64,000 bases of DNA from Sipunculus nudus (lineage: Eukaryota; Annelida; Sipuncula; Golfingiida; Sipunculidae), in NCBI GenBank assembly GCA_026874595.1, contig CM049316.1, positions 24,329,839 through 24,393,838 of the forward strand, in the 5' to 3' direction; not shown here. How positions within the stretch are numbered: the first letter of the stretch is position 1. More model-generated notes on the stretch are below. The model was not told where the DNA came from. It ran no database searches and was given only the letters and a program-made list of their open reading frames with translations.

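Overview
This is a piece of an animal nuclear genome with low GC, large introns and many transposable elements. Two protein genes are clear. On the + strand, 22 exons joined by GT-AG introns encode COG7, subunit 7 of the conserved oligomeric Golgi tethering complex. They start near 679/688 and run off the right edge at 64000, and the spliced reading frame stays open for about 688 codons. On the - strand, a single-exon 688-residue RING/B-box/filamin/NHL protein (TRIM2/TRIM3-like) at 36881..38947 lies wholly inside the 26.3 kb intron 14 of COG7. The protein divergence, the TRIM-NHL gene and the repeat styles (tRNA-headed SINE, Helitron, many TTAA- and TA-flanked MITEs) suggest a lophotrochozoan, most likely a mollusc. 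I cannot name the species.

Layout. 1..678: upstream sequence or 5' intron. 679..27647: COG7 exons 1-14; the introns hold a minisatellite at the exon 2 donor, dispersed repeats (2272..3661, 4505..5845), a 1416 bp TA-flanked inverted-repeat element (8014..9429), a 931 bp TTAA-flanked element (10103..11033), a Helitron (14082..15330) inside a tandem-repeat element, poly-G next to exon 7, and a SINE (22958..23305). 27648..53923: the giant intron, holding the TRIM-NHL gene, possible extra minus-strand exons, a second SINE, and large inverted repeats (24617..27385 upstream of exon 14, and 46594..50246). 53924..64000: COG7 exons 15-22, with hAT-like and pogo-like MITEs, a second copy of the 1416 bp element in opposite orientation (60579..61994), and a (TA)n(TG)n tract just before exon 22.

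COG7 works on the cytosolic face of the Golgi, tethering vesicles that recycle glycosylation enzymes. The nested TRIM-NHL gene is probably a ubiquitin ligase or RNA/cargo-binding regulator with its own promoter. Nothing in the sequence links the two genes functionally. The rest of the window reads as transposon history: several families are present in two or more copies, and three insertions can be ordered in time because one element interrupts another. I found no rRNA or tRNA gene, CRISPR array, transposase or reverse transcriptase gene. The COG7 3' end, about 60 residues plus UTR, lies beyond the window.
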